NCBI RefSeq assembly: GCF_900115805.1
Contig: NZ_FOXU01000003.1
Coordinates: 248,001-312,000, forward strand
Length of the DNA stretch: 64,000 bases
Direction: 5' to 3'
DNA from: Psychrobacillus psychrotolerans
GTDB taxonomy: Bacteria; Bacillota; Bacilli; Bacillales_A; Planococcaceae
Positions within the stretch are counted from its first letter, which is position 1. Each line of letters begins with the position of its first letter. The notes below the pieces were generated by a model. The model saw only the letters and a program-made list of their open reading frames with translations. It was not told the origin of the DNA and searched no databases. The translations under genes and the position numbers were made by a program. Shown here in pieces: positions 38,069 through 46,710 of this stretch.

Positions 38069-39358
38069 ATGGATATTAAAGTACCAAGAGGAACACAAGA
38101 CATCTTGCCATCAGAAACAGGCAAGTGGCAAGCAGTTGAAGAACTAATTAGAGAACAATGTAGAATGTATCAGTATAAAGAGATTAGAACCCCTGTTTTT
38201 GAACATACTGAATTATTTACTAGAAGTGTTGGAGATACAACGGATATCGTTCAAAAAGAAATGTATACATTCCAAGACAGAGGGAATCGATCGCTTACAT
38301 TGCGACCAGAAGGTACAGCGTCTGCGGTAAGAGCATTTGTAGAACATAAAATGTTTGGTTACGCAGATCAGCCAGTGAAACTTTACTATATGGGACCAAT
38401 GTTCCGTTATGAACGACAACAGGCAGGAAGATATCGCCAATTTGTACAGTTTGGAATAGAAGCAATAGGAAGTGCAGATCCTGCAATTGATGCGGAAGTT
38501 ATTTCATTGGCAATGTCTGTCTATCAAAATGCAGGTTTAAAAAAGCTTAAGTTAGTGATTAATTCACTTGGAGATACAGATAGCAGAGTGTCACATAAAA
38601 CTGCACTAGTTAGTCACTTCGAGCCACATATAGCAGAGTTTTGTTCAGATTGTCAAAATAGATTACAAAAAAATCCACTTCGAATATTGGATTGTAAAGT
38701 AGATCGAAATCATCCGTTAATGGAAACAGCCCCTTCTTTGGCAGATTTTCTAAATGAAGAATCTGCTGCTTACTTCGATAAAGTGAAGGAATACTTATCA
38801 ATCTTAAATATCCCATTTGAAATAGATCCTAACTTGGTACGTGGTTTGGATTATTATAACCACACGGCATTTGAAATTATGAGCGCGGCCGAAGGATTTG
38901 GGGCAATCACTACACTAGCAGGTGGCGGAAGATACAACGGACTTGTAGAAGAGTTAGGTGGACCAAATGCTCCTGGCATCGGATTTGCTATGAGTATTGA
39001 GAGACTGTTGTTAGCTATTGAGGCAGAAAACAATGAGTGGTCTGAACAATCGACTCTAGACGTATATGTGATTGGATTAGGGGAAGCTGCTAAGAAAAAA
39101 GCAGTCGAATTGACTTATCAACTAAGACAGAAAAAAATCACAGCTGAGATGGATTATTTAGACCGTAAAATGAAAACACAAATGAAGTCTGCTGATCGCT
39201 TAAGAGCAAAATATGTAATTGTAATTGGTGATGATGAATTAGAAAAAGAAAGTGTTATGTTAAAGGATCTGGCAACTGGTACTCAAAACTTAATTCCTTT
39301 GAGTTCATTAATAGATCAAATCAAAACTAGTTCAACACAGTTGGAGGCAGAGGAATAA
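38069..39358 (+). CDS. hisS: Histidyl-tRNA synthetase
   Basis: This is a class II synthetase of 429 residues. Motif 1 region is near 60, motif 2 is [21 protein letters not shown], the histidine loops are [14 protein letters not shown] and [11 protein letters not shown], and motif 3 is [13 protein letters not shown]-terminal anticodon domain follows. The ATG at 38069 follows AAAGGGG; an ATG at 38045 lies right after the T-box terminator and is less likely. The stop overlaps the aspS start (TAATG). Confidence 0.97.
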   Translation: MDIKVPRGTQDILPSETGKWQAVEELIREQCRMYQYKEIRTPVFEHTELFTRSVGDTTDIVQKEMYTFQDRGNRSLTLRPEGTASAVRAFVEHKMFGYADQPVKLYYMGPMFRYERQQAGRYRQFVQFGIEAIGSADPAIDAEVISLAMSVYQNAGLKKLKLVINSLGDTDSRVSHKTALVSHFEPHIAEFCSDCQNRLQKNPLRILDCKVDRNHPLMETAPSLADFLNEESAAYFDKVKEYLSILNIPFEIDPNLVRGLDYYNHTAFEIMSAAEGFGAITTLAGGGRYNGLVEELGGPNAPGIGFAMSIERLLLAIEAENNEWSEQSTLDVYVIGLGEAAKKKAVELTYQLRQKKITAEMDYLDRKMKTQMKSADRLRAKYVIVIGDDELEKESVMLKDLATGTQNLIPLSSLIDQIKTSSTQLEAEE

Positions 39359-41127
39359 TGAAAAGAACACATACAAGTGGGCAACTAAACGAACAACAAA
39401 TCGGTGAAACAGTCCAACTAATCGGATGGGTACAAAAACGAAGAGATTTAGGTGGATTAATATTTGTGGATCTACGTGATCGTACAGGGCTAGTACAAGT
39501 GGTCTTCAATCCTGAGATTTCCGAATCAGCTATTCAAATTGCAGATAAATTGCGTAATGAATTTATCGTTGAAATTACAGGTGCAGTAGTTGCTAGAGCA
39601 GCCAATCAAGTAAACAAAAATATTTCTTCCGGGGCAATTGAAGTACATGCAACGGAAGCTCGCATCATTAATGAATCAAAAAACCCTCCTTTTGCGATAG
39701 AGAACCAAACGGACGTCGGTGAAGATATCCGTTTAAAATATCGCTACTTAGACTTAAGAAGACCGGTAATGTATGATACATTCAAAATGCGCTCAGATAT
39801 TACTAAAACAGTAAGACGCTTCTTAGACGAAGAAGGATTTTTAGAAGTAGAAACACCAATTTTAACTAAATCTACCCCTGAAGGAGCACGTGACTATTTA
39901 GTGCCAAGTCGTGTCCATGATGGAGAATTTTACGCGCTTCCTCAATCACCACAGCTATTTAAACAGCTATTAATGGTTGGTGGATTTGAAAAATACTATC
40001 AAATTGCTCGCTGTTTCCGTGATGAGGATTTACGTGCGGATCGTCAACCAGAATTCACACAAATTGATATGGAAATGAGTTTCCTATCAATGGATGAAAT
40101 ATTGGAAATGAACGAACGTATGATGAAAAAAATTATGAAGGACGTTAAAAACGTTGATGTTACTATCCCGTTCAATCGGATGAATTATGATGAGGCGATT
40201 AATCGCTTTGGATCAGACAAACCCGATGTTCGTTTTGGTCTAGAACTAGTAGATCTTTCGGAAATAGTGAAAGATAGTTCGTTCAAAGTGTTCTCATCCG
40301 CCGTGGAAACAGGAGGACAAGTAAAAGCGATAAATGTTAAAGGTGCTGCAGCAAATTATTCTCGTAAAGATATAGATGCTCTAGGAGAATTTGTTGGTGT
40401 TTACGGTGCCAAAGGTCTTGCTTGGTTAAAAGTGGACGAAGAAGGATTGAAAGGTCCTATTGCTAAGTTTTTCGAAGGAGAAGCAGCAACGAGCCTTATC
40501 CAAGCATTAGAGGCAACAACTGGAGATTTATTAGTATTTGTCGCAGACCAAACATCTGTGGTGGCAGATGCATTAGGGGCTTTACGTTTAAAACTCGGAA
40601 AAGAACTTGATTTAATCGATGAGTCACGCTATGAATTCTTATGGGTTGTGAACTGGCCATTATTTGAATATGACGAAAAAGAAGGTCGTTACTATGCAGC
40701 ACATCATCCTTTCACAAGACCTTTTGATGAAGACCTTGCATTAATGGATACAGATCCAAGTAAGGTACGTGCGCAAGCTTATGACTTAGTGTTAAATGGT
40801 TATGAATTGGGCGGAGGATCTCTACGTATTTATTCGAGAGAAGTTCAAGAAAAAATGTTCGAAATACTTGGATTTTCAGAAGAAGAAGCTAGAGCTCAAT
40901 TTGGCTTCCTAATGGATGCTTTCGAATATGGAACACCTCCACACGGCGGAGTTGCATTTGGATTAGATAGATTGGTAATGCTTCTTTCTGGTAGTACAAA
41001 TCTACGTGATACAATTGCATTCCCGAAAACAGCAAGTGCAAGTGATTTGTTAACATCAGCACCTAGCCCAGTAGCAACGGCTCAGTTAGATGAGTTAAGC
41101 TTGAGCTTAAAATTAAAAAATAAGTAA
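39358..41127 (+). CDS. aspS: Aspartyl-tRNA synthetase
   Basis: This is a class II synthetase of 589 residues with the bacterial layout: OB anticodon domain (1-105), catalytic domain with motif 2 [19 protein letters not shown] and motif 3 [13 protein letters not shown], and an inserted GAD domain (about 285-420). Whether it is discriminating or also charges tRNA-Asn cannot be read by eye; the Asn-like T-box specifier of the operon makes the question worth asking. Confidence 0.97.
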   Translation: MKRTHTSGQLNEQQIGETVQLIGWVQKRRDLGGLIFVDLRDRTGLVQVVFNPEISESAIQIADKLRNEFIVEITGAVVARAANQVNKNISSGAIEVHATEARIINESKNPPFAIENQTDVGEDIRLKYRYLDLRRPVMYDTFKMRSDITKTVRRFLDEEGFLEVETPILTKSTPEGARDYLVPSRVHDGEFYALPQSPQLFKQLLMVGGFEKYYQIARCFRDEDLRADRQPEFTQIDMEMSFLSMDEILEMNERMMKKIMKDVKNVDVTIPFNRMNYDEAINRFGSDKPDVRFGLELVDLSEIVKDSSFKVFSSAVETGGQVKAINVKGAAANYSRKDIDALGEFVGVYGAKGLAWLKVDEEGLKGPIAKFFEGEAATSLIQALEATTGDLLVFVADQTSVVADALGALRLKLGKELDLIDESRYEFLWVVNWPLFEYDEKEGRYYAAHHPFTRPFDEDLALMDTDPSKVRAQAYDLVLNGYELGGGSLRIYSREVQEKMFEILGFSEEEARAQFGFLMDAFEYGTPPHGGVAFGLDRLVMLLSGSTNLRDTIAFPKTASASDLLTSAPSPVATAQLDELSLSLKLKNK

Positions 41128-41132
41128 ATTTC

Positions 41133-41174
41133 AAAAGGATTTCTCGTGACACTAGTCATGAGGAATCCTTTTTT
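41133..41174 (+). terminator. Rho-independent terminator after aspS
   Basis: A stem of about 18 bp (41133-41150 with 41155-41172, two G-U pairs), loop ACTA, T6 tract. Confidence 0.92.
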
Positions 41175-41216
41175 ATCTTGGCTATATTAAAATTTAGGAT
41201 TGTTTAAAGATGCACA

Positions 41217-41258
41217 TAAAAAAATGAACTGGAAAATCTATCTCCAAGTTCATTTTTC
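41217..41258. terminator. Second hairpin after aspS, possibly bidirectional
   Basis: AAAAATGAACT-GGA pairs with TCC-A-AGTTCATTTTT around a roughly 9-nt loop, with A-rich and T-rich flanks on opposite sides. It could stop transcripts arriving from either direction. Confidence 0.6.
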
Positions 41259-41313
41259 CTTGTCTTTTTTAACTAAGCACTCTTTTAAAATTACTTCAAT
41301 TGTTGAAACCCCA

Positions 41314-41454
41314 TTAGTCTACTAGAATATTTCCAACATATTGAGCCGTCCAAATACTTGAAATGAGATTTACTTCGATTTAATATTCACCTTTTTCATT
41401 GGGAAAATTAAATTCTTTAAGTCTATTTACATATAATTGTATTTTAGTAATTTA
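41314..41454 (-). pseudogene. Decayed C-terminal fragment of an unidentified gene
   Basis: On the minus strand one frame reads as protein-like sequence (KIQLYVNRLKEFNFPNEKGEY, stop, then IEVNLISSIWTAQYVGNILV-D and a final stop). It is interrupted by an in-frame TAA at 41380-41382 and another upstream at 41452-41454, with no start codon or ribosome site. The composition and the FPNEKGEY...IEVNL pattern look like the end of a beta-sandwich domain. I do not recognise the parent. The rest of the 370-base gap holds terminators only. Confidence 0.35.
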
Positions 41455-41497
41455 CTTAACGTTAACGTTGACTTTAAATACATTCAAAAAAATTCTT

Positions 41498-41692
41498 TTA
41501 TTTTGTATGGTTATTTCGATTGTCTCTTTTAAAAAACCTGTCTGTCATCAGCAATAATATACACCCTACCAAAATCATGCTGGCAAAAAATATTTGTGGG
41601 ATGTCCTCGCCCCATCTAGTCAAAATTGTATAGACTTGAAAGATACTCAAGAGTAAGAGTCCCACTTTTAATGGCAAAGTTTTTGTTTTCAT
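41498..41692 (-). CDS. Small membrane protein, unknown function
   Basis: This is a 64-residue protein with two hydrophobic segments (about 7-26 and 33-50) and a basic C-terminus (FFKRDNRNNHTK). I chose the ATG at 41692, which has GGGTG six bases before it; a longer ORF from 41776 includes terminator-like sequence. I do not recognise the family. It lies in the accessory segment after aspS. Confidence 0.55.
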   Translation of the reverse strand: MKTKTLPLKVGLLLLSIFQVYTILTRWGEDIPQIFFASMILVGCILLLMTDRFFKRDNRNNHTK

Positions 41693-41742
41693 GTTTAACA
41701 CCCATTTCTTGTTATTACTAAAATGCTCGTTACTTCTATAAG

Positions 41743-41779
41743 AAAAAAGGGCGTACTCCTTTGTGGAGTAAGGCACCCG
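41743..41779 (-). terminator. Possible terminator of the XRE/membrane-protein pair
   Basis: On the minus strand a TACTCC / GGAGTA stem with GGG / CCC outer pairs is followed by TTTTTT. It lies 126 bases after the stop of the membrane gene at 41905-42300. Confidence 0.55.
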
Positions 41780-41904
41780 TTAATGAAATAAGTTACTAGA
41801 TCACTTCTACTCACAACCAACACAACTCAAATTTTATTTACTGTAGCAAAGTCAAACTGCATCTTCTTTAATTCCGAGATATCCACGTATAGGTCTTTTC
41901 TCAT

Positions 41905-42300
41905 TTATTGTCTTCTAACAACTAGTGTTCCAATGACTAATAAAAAAAATAGGATTAATAAATATATACTCAAAGCACCCAATTCAATTGTTTCTGTTCC
42001 AAGAGCAATTAGTAAACAAACAATTAACATGCTTCCAAATAGAACTATATACAATGATGTTGCATAGAAATTTTTAATATTTATCCATGTTCTTTCATCA
42101 ATATCAGGTATGTTATGTTTCTTCCGGCTTTCACGAAATTTGATCGTTCCAAGAACAATACCTACACCTACAACTGAACCAATAATCCCTGCACTCATAG
42201 TTCCAACAGGTAAATCTGGGACCATCATACTACCCAAGTAAAAACCGATACTCATTGAAAAAATCAGTGTACAGACTATGATGATTTGCAATCTTTTCAT
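41905..42300 (-). CDS. Four-helix membrane protein paired with an XRE regulator
   Basis: This is a 131-residue protein with membrane segments near 4-22, 34-52, 76-97 and 105-126 and a short cytoplasmic loop KFRESRKKHNIPDIDERTW. The ribosome site is GAGGAGGAA. It begins one base after the XRE stop, so the two genes form one transcription unit. Small XRE regulators with membrane partners of this type are common in Firmicutes, but the function is unknown. Confidence 0.75.
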   Translation of the reverse strand: MKRLQIIIVCTLIFSMSIGFYLGSMMVPDLPVGTMSAGIIGSVVGVGIVLGTIKFRESRKKHNIPDIDERTWINIKNFYATSLYIVLFGSMLIVCLLIALGTETIELGALSIYLLILFFLLVIGTLVVRRQ

Positions 42301-42301
42301 G

Positions 42302-42511
42302 TTATTCCTCCTCTAAAGTAAATATTTCATCTAAGGTTATATCAAAATATTTTATCAACTTGAGTGCCAGCTCCAAGCTTGGATTATACTTATGATTCTC
42401 TACCGCGTTAATCGTTTGTCTAGTAATTTGTAAATCTTCTGCCATTTGAATTTGGCTAATCCCTTTTGCTAGACGGATCTCTTTAATTCTGTTTTTTACT
42501 TTCAAATCCAA
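42302..42511 (-). CDS. XRE-family transcriptional regulator
   Basis: This is a 69-residue stand-alone helix-turn-helix protein (LAKGISQIQMAEDLQITRQTINAVENHKYNPSLELALKL) ending in an acidic FTLEEE tail. The recognition helix TRQTINAVEN is typical of the YozG-like group. The start is TTG at 42511 with AGAGGAAG upstream; another TTG two codons later is possible. A perfect palindrome lies just upstream and is the likely operator. Confidence 0.88.
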   Translation of the reverse strand: MDLKVKNRIKEIRLAKGISQIQMAEDLQITRQTINAVENHKYNPSLELALKLIKYFDITLDEIFTLEEE

Positions 42512-42528
42512 CTAACTTCCTCTCGTGA

Positions 42529-42552
42529 TGATGTAAAGATATCTTTACATCA
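42529..42552. promoter_or_regulatory. Perfect 24-bp palindrome, probable XRE operator
   Basis: TGATGTAAAGAT is followed directly by its exact complement with no spacer. It ends 17 bases before the XRE start, in the position expected for an autoregulatory operator. Confidence 0.7.
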
Positions 42553-42798
42553 ATGTTTTCAACTTTTCATTATGTAACTAAATTGCCTCGTTCGTCTAGT
42601 GAACACTTTCAACTTTATAGGGGACAAGTTCTATATATTCATTAACGAGTTATCAACTTTTTCCTTGAACAGAGCATTTAGTGGGCTAGTGATGCACAGC
42701 CAAACACCCTTAGGTTATCGAGAAAAGAGAGGGTGATCATAGATCTGGAAAAGTTTAAAATTAATGCGGCTTGGGATTTTCTTGTGAATATATTTTAG
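42553..42798. other. Intergenic stretch with no supported feature
   Basis: No credible ORF, RNA or repeat was found between the XRE operator and the yqhV promoter region. Short coding-like runs are broken by stops. Confidence 0.5.
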
Positions 42799-42875
42799 TT
42801 GATATATATAATATTTAAGCAGTATACATATAATCTCAATAGTACATATTCTTTTAGTAAAGAGGAGTAGAAGAA

Positions 42876-43145
42876 CTGATTATTGAGAAGGCGTTATTAT
42901 TTATTATTATACTTAGGTTACTTTCTGGGAGCATTGAGTTATCTGCAGCAATGCTTATGATTAAATTTAATGATTTAGAAAAAGCATTTTATATTAACTC
43001 CTTACTAGCTTTAGTAGGACCGATCGTTTTAATCGTAACAACTGGAATTGGTTTAACAGGCTTATCTGAAAAAATTTCCTTAACTAGAATGGTCTGCTTA
43101 TTTGCGGGGGTATTACTCATTCTTTATAGTTTAAAATCAAATTGA
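42876..43145 (+). CDS. yqhV: YqhV-like (DUF2619) membrane protein with non-standard start codon
   Basis: This is a protein of about 89 residues with three hydrophobic segments and the pattern ILRLLSGSIELSAAMLMIKFN, LEKAFYINSLLALVGPIVLI, TTGIGLTGL. These match the small YqhV family. The first ATG (42951) lies inside this conserved region. Between it and an in-frame TAA at 42858 there is no ATG, GTG or TTG. AGAGGAG at 42861-42867 is ideally spaced for CTG at 42876 or ATT at 42879/42882, so I propose CTG. A sequencing error or gene decay is the alternative. Confidence 0.65.
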   Translation: MIIEKALLFIIILRLLSGSIELSAAMLMIKFNDLEKAFYINSLLALVGPIVLIVTTGIGLTGLSEKISLTRMVCLFAGVLLILYSLKSN

Positions 43146-43150
43146 ATTTA

Positions 43151-43185
43151 AAAAATGGACTGGTTAGCTTGATGCTTCCCAGTCC
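43151..43185. terminator. Hairpin between convergent yqhV and MFS genes
   Basis: A perfect 10-bp stem (AATGGACTGG / CCAGTCCATT) with a 15-nt loop lies between the two stop codons. The T and A tracts are weak, so a shared terminator is likely but not certain. Confidence 0.7.
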
Positions 43186-43192
43186 ATTATAT

Positions 43193-44434
43193 TTATGCGT
43201 TATGATTTTGTCCTTCAATTTCATCTACTTTTATCATTTTCAGCGCTATGAAAAAAAGAACAATTCCTATTGCGCCAGCAATAATATAACTAATATTGAG
43301 ATAATTTTTCATAACTAGTGACATGATTGGTGGACCAGCTGCAACTCCGATGAATCTTGCTGAGCTATAGAAGGAAGAGATGGTACCACGCTCTTCTTTT
43401 TTTATATTTTCCGTTATGAGTGCATCTAACACTGGTAGCAAAGCGCCGATCGCAATACCCATTATACTCGTAACGATCAATAATAGAATTAGTTTGTCTT
43501 TAGTAAATCCTATAAATGCTACACTTATTGACATAACCACTAAACAAATCATTGTCATTTTTTTCATAGTAGACACATTACCCTTAATGTTCCTGCCAGT
43601 TATATATGATGCAATACAAAGCATCAGAAGTGGAATAGCTATTACAAAACCTTTTTTTATTCCTTTTATATCATGCGTTTTTTCAAGCATTTCGGATAAG
43701 AAAAACAAAACGGCGAATAATAGAAGCATAACAAAAGCACCATTTATAAATACAGTAAAAAGCCATTTACTTTCCTTCTTGAATGTCTTTTTAGTATTAC
43801 TTAGAAAGTCTTTAAACTTTACTGGCTCATCTTTTTCCTTTGGTACTTTTACAAAGAAAAATATCATGACAATAGAAATTAAACTAAAGACCGAAATGGA
43901 GAAGAAAGGTAAAAACCATAATACTGCTGCTAAAACAGATCCCAGAATTGGGCTTAAAACTTTGCCGAAAGTATTAGAGGTTTCAATAAGGCCGAGACAG
44001 GAACTGGTTTTTTCATCATCATCTTTATATAAATCTCCGACGAGTGGCAATACGATTGGCATTGCACCAGCCGCACCTATACCTTGAAGAATTCTTCCAA
44101 TAATAATCCAAAAAAACGGGTCGTCTATTTTCCAAGAAGCAAAACCAGCGATAAGACCCCCGATTAAAGCTAGTATAAGGCTAGGTAAGATGACAATTTT
44201 TCTTCCAAAACGATCGGAAAGATAACCTGCTACAGGTATAAGAAAAATAGCTGCAATGGAATAACTAGTAATAATCATGCTTGACTGAAAAGAACTGATA
44301 CCTACTTTCTTTTCTAAAACAGGCAAAATAGGTATAAGCATTGAATTACCCAGAGTCATGACGAGTGGAATAGAGGCCATACTGATAACACACCATATAC
44401 TTACATTGTCGGTTTGATTGTTATTATTTATCAT
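43193..44434 (-). CDS. MFS transporter, DHA1-type exporter
   Basis: This is a protein of 413 residues with 12 predicted membrane helices. The major-facilitator loop signature is GYLSDRFGRKIVI (near residue 62) and motif C is GRILQGIGAAGAMPIVLPLVGDLY. These place it among drug or siderophore exporters of the DHA1 group. The substrate cannot be inferred. The ATG at 44434 with GAGGTG upstream is preferred to a TTG at 44452. It lies in the accessory segment between aspS and 6S RNA. Confidence 0.88.
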   Translation of the reverse strand: MINNNNQTDNVSIWCVISMASIPLVMTLGNSMLIPILPVLEKKVGISSFQSSMIITSYSIAAIFLIPVAGYLSDRFGRKIVILPSLILALIGGLIAGFASWKIDDPFFWIIIGRILQGIGAAGAMPIVLPLVGDLYKDDDEKTSSCLGLIETSNTFGKVLSPILGSVLAAVLWFLPFFSISVFSLISIVMIFFFVKVPKEKDEPVKFKDFLSNTKKTFKKESKWLFTVFINGAFVMLLLFAVLFFLSEMLEKTHDIKGIKKGFVIAIPLLMLCIASYITGRNIKGNVSTMKKMTMICLVVMSISVAFIGFTKDKLILLLIVTSIMGIAIGALLPVLDALITENIKKEERGTISSFYSSARFIGVAAGPPIMSLVMKNYLNISYIIAGAIGIVLFFIALKMIKVDEIEGQNHNA

Positions 44435-44509
44435 GTGCACACCACACCTCAACTAATAATCTTTAAGGTATGATTTCCTTTGCGTGTTACAATATACGTC
44501 AAAATTTTT

Positions 44510-45136
44510 TTAAAATAGTGCATGAAATGCTTGGAAACCAAAATAGATACCGAAGCCTATCATACACAAAGAAGAAATGAATGAAACAGCTTTTAATACC
44601 GAAGTGGAAAGTAGGTTTCGTGAACTACTTGAAAAGAAAGCCATCAAGAAATCGACTAGCGCGATACCAAGTAAAATAGCAATACTAATTATAACCGTTT
44701 CGATTCCAGAAATTTCCCCACCGCCACTAACTAAAATAGATCCATAAATACCTAACCAAAATAAAATAGTCAACGGATTTAAAAAAGCCATTAGTATTCC
44801 TGCCAGTAATGAGTGACGTAAACGAACAATTTTACGGAATTTTGGATCCATAGAAATATTATTTATAGTCAGCAAATTTTCGATGCCCGTGTACATAAGT
44901 ACAAAAAAACCAAAGCTCCATAAAAATATTCGCATATACGGGGAATCAATAAATTGACCTACACCAAAGTAAACCATGAACATATAAACTATGTCGGTTA
45001 CGATGGCACCAATTCCAAAAAACCACGCATGAAAAAAGCCGTTTTTGATACCAGTGTTTAAGAGTGTAGCTTTAACAGGTCCTATTGGTGCTGCCAGGGA
45101 TATCCCTAATAAGAAATATGTACTTAAGGAATTCAT
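44510..45136 (-). CDS. LysE/RhtB family exporter
   Basis: This is a 208-residue protein with six membrane helices and the family N-terminus FLLGISLAAPIGPVKATLL, then LLAGILMAFLNPLTILFWLGIYGS. The family exports amino acids or related solutes. The ribosome site GGAGG is 6 bases before the ATG. Between it and the 6S promoter (45137-45288) I see no other feature. Confidence 0.9.
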   Translation of the reverse strand: MNSLSTYFLLGISLAAPIGPVKATLLNTGIKNGFFHAWFFGIGAIVTDIVYMFMVYFGVGQFIDSPYMRIFLWSFGFFVLMYTGIENLLTINNISMDPKFRKIVRLRHSLLAGILMAFLNPLTILFWLGIYGSILVSGGGEISGIETVIISIAILLGIALVDFLMAFFSSSSRNLLSTSVLKAVSFISSLCMIGFGIYFGFQAFHALF

Positions 45137-45288
45137 TCATGTCCTCCATTTTTGGTATATGAAGCATCATATTCGAGATGGACTAACCTTACGACTGAAG
45201 GGGAAAAATTTAATTTTAGGAGAAGTATAGACTGATAATTCTATTTACCTATTATTCAGAATAGTCCGAAAAGATGGCAATAAAATGA

Positions 45289-45317
45289 TTGAAGTTTTAT
45301 AATTCATATGCTATTAT
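45289..45317 (+). promoter_or_regulatory. Sigma-A promoter of 6S RNA
   Basis: TTGAAG (45289-45294), 17-base spacer, TATTAT (45312-45317); the predicted start at about 45324 agrees with the 5' end of the RNA. Confidence 0.7.
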
Positions 45318-45324
45318 CTAAATA

Positions 45325-45515
45325 ACACGAATCCTGATGTGTTCGCAATTTGCCAATCAGTTTTGACCGAACAATTTTATCGTTGGGAGTCTAACTTTTA
45401 TTATGAATGACATGCCCTTAATCGGGACGCCAAGATTAATAAAGAGGACACCCACCTGCATCTTGCGGGTTCAAAACGATACGCTCTATTTGTCGGCACA
45501 ATTGGGATTCGTATC
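45325..45515 (+). ncRNA. ssrS: 6S RNA (BsrA-type)
   Basis: The 5' and 3' ends pair (ACGAATCC at 45327-45334 with GGATTCGT at 45505-45512), closing a long rod. Internal segments TTTTATCGTTGGGAG, CTAACTTTTATTATG, CATGCCCTTAATCGGGAC and GGACACCCACCTGC match the Bacillus 6S-1 RNA as I recall it. B. subtilis bsrA lies between aspS and tcdA (yrvM), the same neighbourhood. 6S RNA binds sigma-A RNA polymerase in stationary phase. Confidence 0.9.
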
Positions 45516-45528
45516 ATTTTTTCAATAT

Positions 45529-45557
45529 CCTCTGGCGCATTTGCTGGAGGTTTTTTC
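45529..45557 (+). terminator. Terminator downstream of 6S RNA
   Basis: CCTC and GC pairs with GC and GAGG around a short loop, followed by TTTTTTCTT. It lies before the tcdA ribosome site. Confidence 0.65.
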
Positions 45558-45601
45558 TTGGGATTTAATCCTACTAATCTGATTTATATGGAGTGTTTTT
45601 T

Positions 45602-46363
45602 ATGTTACATCAATTTTCTAGAAATGAACTTGCGGTAGGGAAGCAAGGTGTGGAATTACTGAAAGATACAACAGTAGCCATCTTAGGTGTAGGGGGAGTT
45701 GGATCCTTCGCGGCAGAAGCATGCGCCAGAAGTGGTGTTGGTCGTATTATTTTAGTAGATAAAGATAATGTAGACATTACTAATATTAACCGCCAATTAG
45801 TAGCTTACATATCGACAATAGGTCGATCAAAATCTGAAGTGATGAAAGAGCGTATTGCTGACATTAATCCAGAATGTGAAGTAATCGATATGCATATGTT
45901 TTATACGGAAGAAACGTTTGAACAATTTTTTGCGATGAATATAGATTATGTTATTGATGCGTCAGATACAATTATATATAAAATTCATTTAATGAAAGAA
46001 TGTTTAAAACGTAATATCAAAATTATTTCAAGTATGGGTGCTGCTAACAAAACAGATCCTACTCGTTTTAAAATTGTCGATATATCTAAAACTCATACAG
46101 ACCCTATTGCAAAAGTGATACGTACTAAGTTACGCAAAGAAGACCGCATTACAAAAGGGATACCAGTTGTATTTTCGGATGAGAGTCCTATTGTTGTGAG
46201 AGAAGACGTAGTAGAAACCGTTGGTAAGCCAGAAGCAACTATTAGAAAAGCAAAAATGCCACCGTCTTCTAATGCATTTGTTCCTTCTACAGTAGGTTTA
46301 ATATGTGCAAGCTGGGTTATAAATGACATTACAAAAGATATTCATATTACACGCGTACAGTAA
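45602..46363 (+). CDS. tcdA: tRNA threonylcarbamoyladenosine dehydratase
   Basis: This is an E1-like enzyme of 253 residues that cyclises t6A37 to ct6A in tRNAs. The nucleotide-binding motif VAILGVGGVGSFAAEACARSGVG is followed by LVDKDNVDITNINRQ. The ATG at 45602 follows TGGAG; the GTG at 45593 is in that site. It corresponds to B. subtilis yrvM. Confidence 0.93.
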   Translation: MLHQFSRNELAVGKQGVELLKDTTVAILGVGGVGSFAAEACARSGVGRIILVDKDNVDITNINRQLVAYISTIGRSKSEVMKERIADINPECEVIDMHMFYTEETFEQFFAMNIDYVIDASDTIIYKIHLMKECLKRNIKIISSMGAANKTDPTRFKIVDISKTHTDPIAKVIRTKLRKEDRITKGIPVVFSDESPIVVREDVVETVGKPEATIRKAKMPPSSNAFVPSTVGLICASWVINDITKDIHITRVQ

Positions 46364-46423
46364 TTGCTTGAAGTTTTTTCCTGATGACTTATACTTAATG
46401 TATATATAAAGGAGGGAAATACG

Positions 46424-46618
46424 ATGACTGAAACAAATAACCAAGAAACACCTAAAAAGAAAATGACCCTTCAAGAAGCTGTAAAGCAAAAACTTGAAGA
46501 CAAAAAGAATCAAGCTGCAGGTGGTAAAACTTCCCTTAACGGTTCTACAGGAAATCAGAAAATGAAAAGCCAACAAACTAAAAAGGTAAGTAATACAAGA
46601 CGCAAAATGGGTGTTTAA
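46424..46618 (+). CDS. Small basic protein, unknown function
   Basis: This is a 64-residue hydrophilic protein rich in Lys, Gln, Asn and Thr (PKKKMTLQEAVKQKLEDKKNQ) with a helix-prone centre and a basic RRKMGV end. AAAGGAGGG precedes the ATG and a strong terminator follows, so it is probably expressed. No known domain is recognised. It is predicted to be largely disordered, and nucleic-acid binding is possible from its charge, but this is inference. Confidence 0.7.
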   Translation: MTETNNQETPKKKMTLQEAVKQKLEDKKNQAAGGKTSLNGSTGNQKMKSQQTKKVSNTRRKMGV

Positions 46619-46623
46619 TCCAT

Positions 46624-46662
46624 AAAAAATCCAGTCCCTTTCTTAAGGGGACTGGATTTTTT
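46624..46662 (+). terminator. Strong rho-independent terminator after the small basic gene
   Basis: A perfect 15-bp stem (AAAAAATCCAGTCCC / GGGACTGGATTTTTT) that is A/T-flanked on both sides and may act bidirectionally. Confidence 0.95.
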
Positions 46663-46710
46663 AGAGATTAAGAAAGAATATAAAATTGGACTTAAAAGAT
46701 TGGGAATGCT

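Noticed and set aside
42529-42552. TnrA/GlnR binding site
   Set aside because: The half-sites TGTAA and TTACA are 8 bases apart instead of 7, and no nitrogen genes are adjacent.
43380-44087. 235-residue ORF opposite the MFS gene
   Set aside because: It is antisense to a clear 12-helix transporter and has no recognisable domain; it is a frame shadow.
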